Shown piece by piece: positions 6,806-7,440 of a stretch of DNA of 7,440 bases. Origin of the DNA: an uncultured Clostridium sp. (lineage in GTDB: Bacteria > Bacillota > Clostridia > TANB77 > CAG-508). How positions within the stretch are numbered: position 1 is the first letter of the stretch; each line of letters starts with the position of its first letter. The notes beneath the pieces were generated by a model that saw only the letters and a list, made by a program, of their open reading frames with translations, was not told the origin of the DNA and ran no database searches. The stretch spans positions 1-7,440 of the forward strand of contig CAMMNR010000084.1 of assembly GCA_946498265.1 (NCBI GenBank), in the 5' to 3' direction. The translations under genes and the position numbers were made by a program.

Positions 6806-6814
6806 TTTATAACA
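6806..6814 (-). promoter_or_regulatory. Possible extended -10 promoter of plsX
   Basis: The minus strand reads TGTTATAAA (6814-6806), an extended -10 motif about 30 bp before the plsX ATG. No good -35 lies 17 bp upstream. Read-through from the small ORF upstream is the alternative. Confidence 0.4.
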
Positions 6815-6938
6815 TATTTATTTTATTATTATTTTCATAAAAATACAAGTAATTTTGCAATTTTTATAAGATTTTATATATGTTACTAAATTATTTGTTG
6901 CAAAAAATCTTACATGTATATTTTCTCACACAAATTTT

Positions 6939-6970
6939 ACCCAGCTATATAAAATAACATATAGCTGGGT
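6939..6970 (-). terminator. 12-bp perfect hairpin after the small ORF, probable terminator
   Basis: ACCCAGCTATAT (6939-6950) and ATATAGCTGGGT (6959-6970) pair perfectly around an 8-nt loop, starting 5 nt past the stop of the 82-residue ORF. On the transcribed strand it is followed by AAAATTTG rather than a proper T-run, so termination may be weak or the hairpin may serve to stabilise the 3' end. Confidence 0.55.
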
Positions 6971-6975
6971 TGGAT

Positions 6976-7224
6976 TTACAGAGATAAGAGTCTTTCTGTA
7001 AAATCTTCTTGGACTTTTTTATATTCCTCCTTTTGCTTGTTTCTGAGAAGTTCAAACTTTTGCTTATATTCCTTCTCAATTTTTCTAATTTCTTTTGTTG
7101 TCGTTGCAAGTTCAAGTGCTAGCTCTACTTCTTTACGCACTTTTTGCCATTCTTGAAGATGTTTTGCATGCAACCGATTTAACTCAAGTTCAGTTTCCTG
7201 CTGTAATCTCTGCATTCTATCCAT
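6976..7224 (-). CDS. Small charged helical (coiled-coil) protein of unknown function
   Basis: I do not recognise this 82-residue protein. It is almost entirely helix-forming and rich in Glu, Lys, Gln, Leu and Arg, with no Gly or Pro. Leucines and other hydrophobic residues spaced as in a coiled coil run from about 5 to 80 (QRLQQETELELNRLHAKHL, then ELLRNKQKEEYKKV). There is no signal peptide, membrane segment or cysteine, so it is probably cytosolic and oligomeric. The gene looks real: AGGAGG lies 7 nt before the ATG, a near-consensus extended promoter lies further up, and a 12-bp hairpin follows the stop. It sits alone between the tuf terminator and plsX. Its codons differ from the neighbours': CAG, CGG, CGT, CTC, CTG, GAG and AAG all occur. 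By hand count GC is about 34%. Recent acquisition or a different expression level could explain this. Confidence 0.8.
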   Translation of the reverse strand: MDRMQRLQQETELELNRLHAKHLQEWQKVRKEVELALELATTTKEIRKIEKEYKQKFELLRNKQKEEYKKVQEDFTERLLSL

Positions 7225-7254
7225 TTTTCTTCCTCCTTTTTAGTGTACAACTAT

Positions 7255-7283
7255 ATTATACCATGAATTTTACATAATGTAAA
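7255..7283 (-). promoter_or_regulatory. Extended sigma-A promoter of the small ORF
   Basis: Minus-strand TTTACA (7283-7278), a 17-bp spacer ending in TGG, and a perfect TATAAT (7260-7255), giving TGGTATAAT. The predicted leader is only about 25 nt and includes AAGGAGG. This is one of the two best promoters in the window. Confidence 0.8.
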
Positions 7284-7284
7284 A
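7268..7284. promoter_or_regulatory. 17-bp perfect palindrome over the -35 box, probable operator
   Basis: TTTTACATAATGTAAAA is two perfect 8-bp arms around one central base. It covers the -35 hexamer and the adjacent half of the spacer of the small ORF's promoter, where a bound repressor would block RNA polymerase. The regulator is unknown; TTACA/TGTAA half-sites are compatible with several winged-helix families. Confidence 0.55.
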
Positions 7285-7310
7285 CGTTTAAAACTCAAAA
7301 TTGTTAAAGA

Positions 7311-7346
7311 CAAAAAAGACTACCAAAATATGTATCTTGGTAATCT
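7311..7346 (-). terminator. Intrinsic terminator of tuf
   Basis: On the minus strand AGATTACCAA (7346-7337) pairs with TTGGTAGTCT (7326-7317), a 10-bp stem with one G-U pair, around a 10-nt loop. TTTTT and then GTCTTT follow. It starts about 16 nt after the tuf stop, so the small ORF downstream needs its own promoter. Confidence 0.88.
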
Positions 7347-7362
7347 CTTTATTATTTTTAAA

Positions 7363-7440
7363 TTATGCTAATATTTCAGAAACAACTCCTGAACCAACTG
7401 TTCTACCACCTTCACGGATAGCGAATCTTAATCCTTTTTC
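7363..7440 (-). CDS. tuf: Elongation factor Tu, C-terminal end (5' part outside window)
   Basis: EF-Tu is the GTPase that delivers aminoacyl-tRNA to the ribosome. Only the last 25 residues are present: EKGLRFAIREGG, RTVGSG, then VVSEILA and TAA. The segment RFAIREGGRTVGSGVV is the nearly invariant end of EF-Tu domain 3, so the call is safe despite the short length. A strong terminator follows directly. Confidence 0.96.
   Translation of the reverse strand, partial: EKGLRFAIREGGRTVGSGVVSEILA

Noticed and set aside
7095..7277. Plus-strand 60-codon frame over the small ORF and its promoter
   Set aside because: Opposite the better supported minus-strand ORF, with no ribosome site; its hydrophobic product reflects complementing Glu/Lys codons.

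Overview
The window is a low-GC stretch of chromosome from a Gram-positive bacterium, most likely an uncultured or gut-type member of the Clostridia. Three things point there: A/T-ending codons almost throughout, strong AGGAGG-type ribosome sites with TTGACA/TATAAT-type promoters, and a set of Firmicutes-type genes (tuf, plsX, acpP, a DacF-like carboxypeptidase and a wall-type adhesin). The genus cannot be fixed from the sequence. No tRNA, rRNA, CRISPR array, transposase or phage gene is visible.

Layout. Positions 1-3574 (minus) hold 1191 codons of a large secreted surface protein whose C-terminus lies outside the window. It has a signal peptide, an N-terminal thioester (TQxA-type) adhesin domain and at least four tandem ~228-residue domains starting FDLxLxK. 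A 326-bp divergent spacer (3575-3900), rich in promoter-like sequence, separates it from a plus-strand D-alanyl-D-alanine carboxypeptidase (3901-5148). A 132-bp convergent spacer follows, with several inverted repeats and a terminator. The minus-strand block then reads, in transcription order: the 3' end of tuf (7440-7363) with a terminator, an unrecognised 82-residue charged helical protein (7224-6976), plsX (6772-5744) and acpP (5523-5281).

How the genes fit together. PlsX turns acyl-ACP into acyl-phosphate for phospholipid synthesis, and AcpP is its acyl-carrying partner, so these two form a membrane-lipid unit. Each appears to have its own promoter, and neither rpmF nor rnc, their frequent neighbours, is beside them. 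The carboxypeptidase and the adhesin are both cell-envelope products and are divergently transcribed, so they could share control; that is inference.

The least explained items are the small helical ORF, whose promoter carries a perfect 17-bp palindrome and whose codon use is unlike its neighbours; the architecture of the adhesin, with its variant thioester motif; and a GGGGAC-loop hairpin in the convergent spacer that resembles dispersed palindromic elements.
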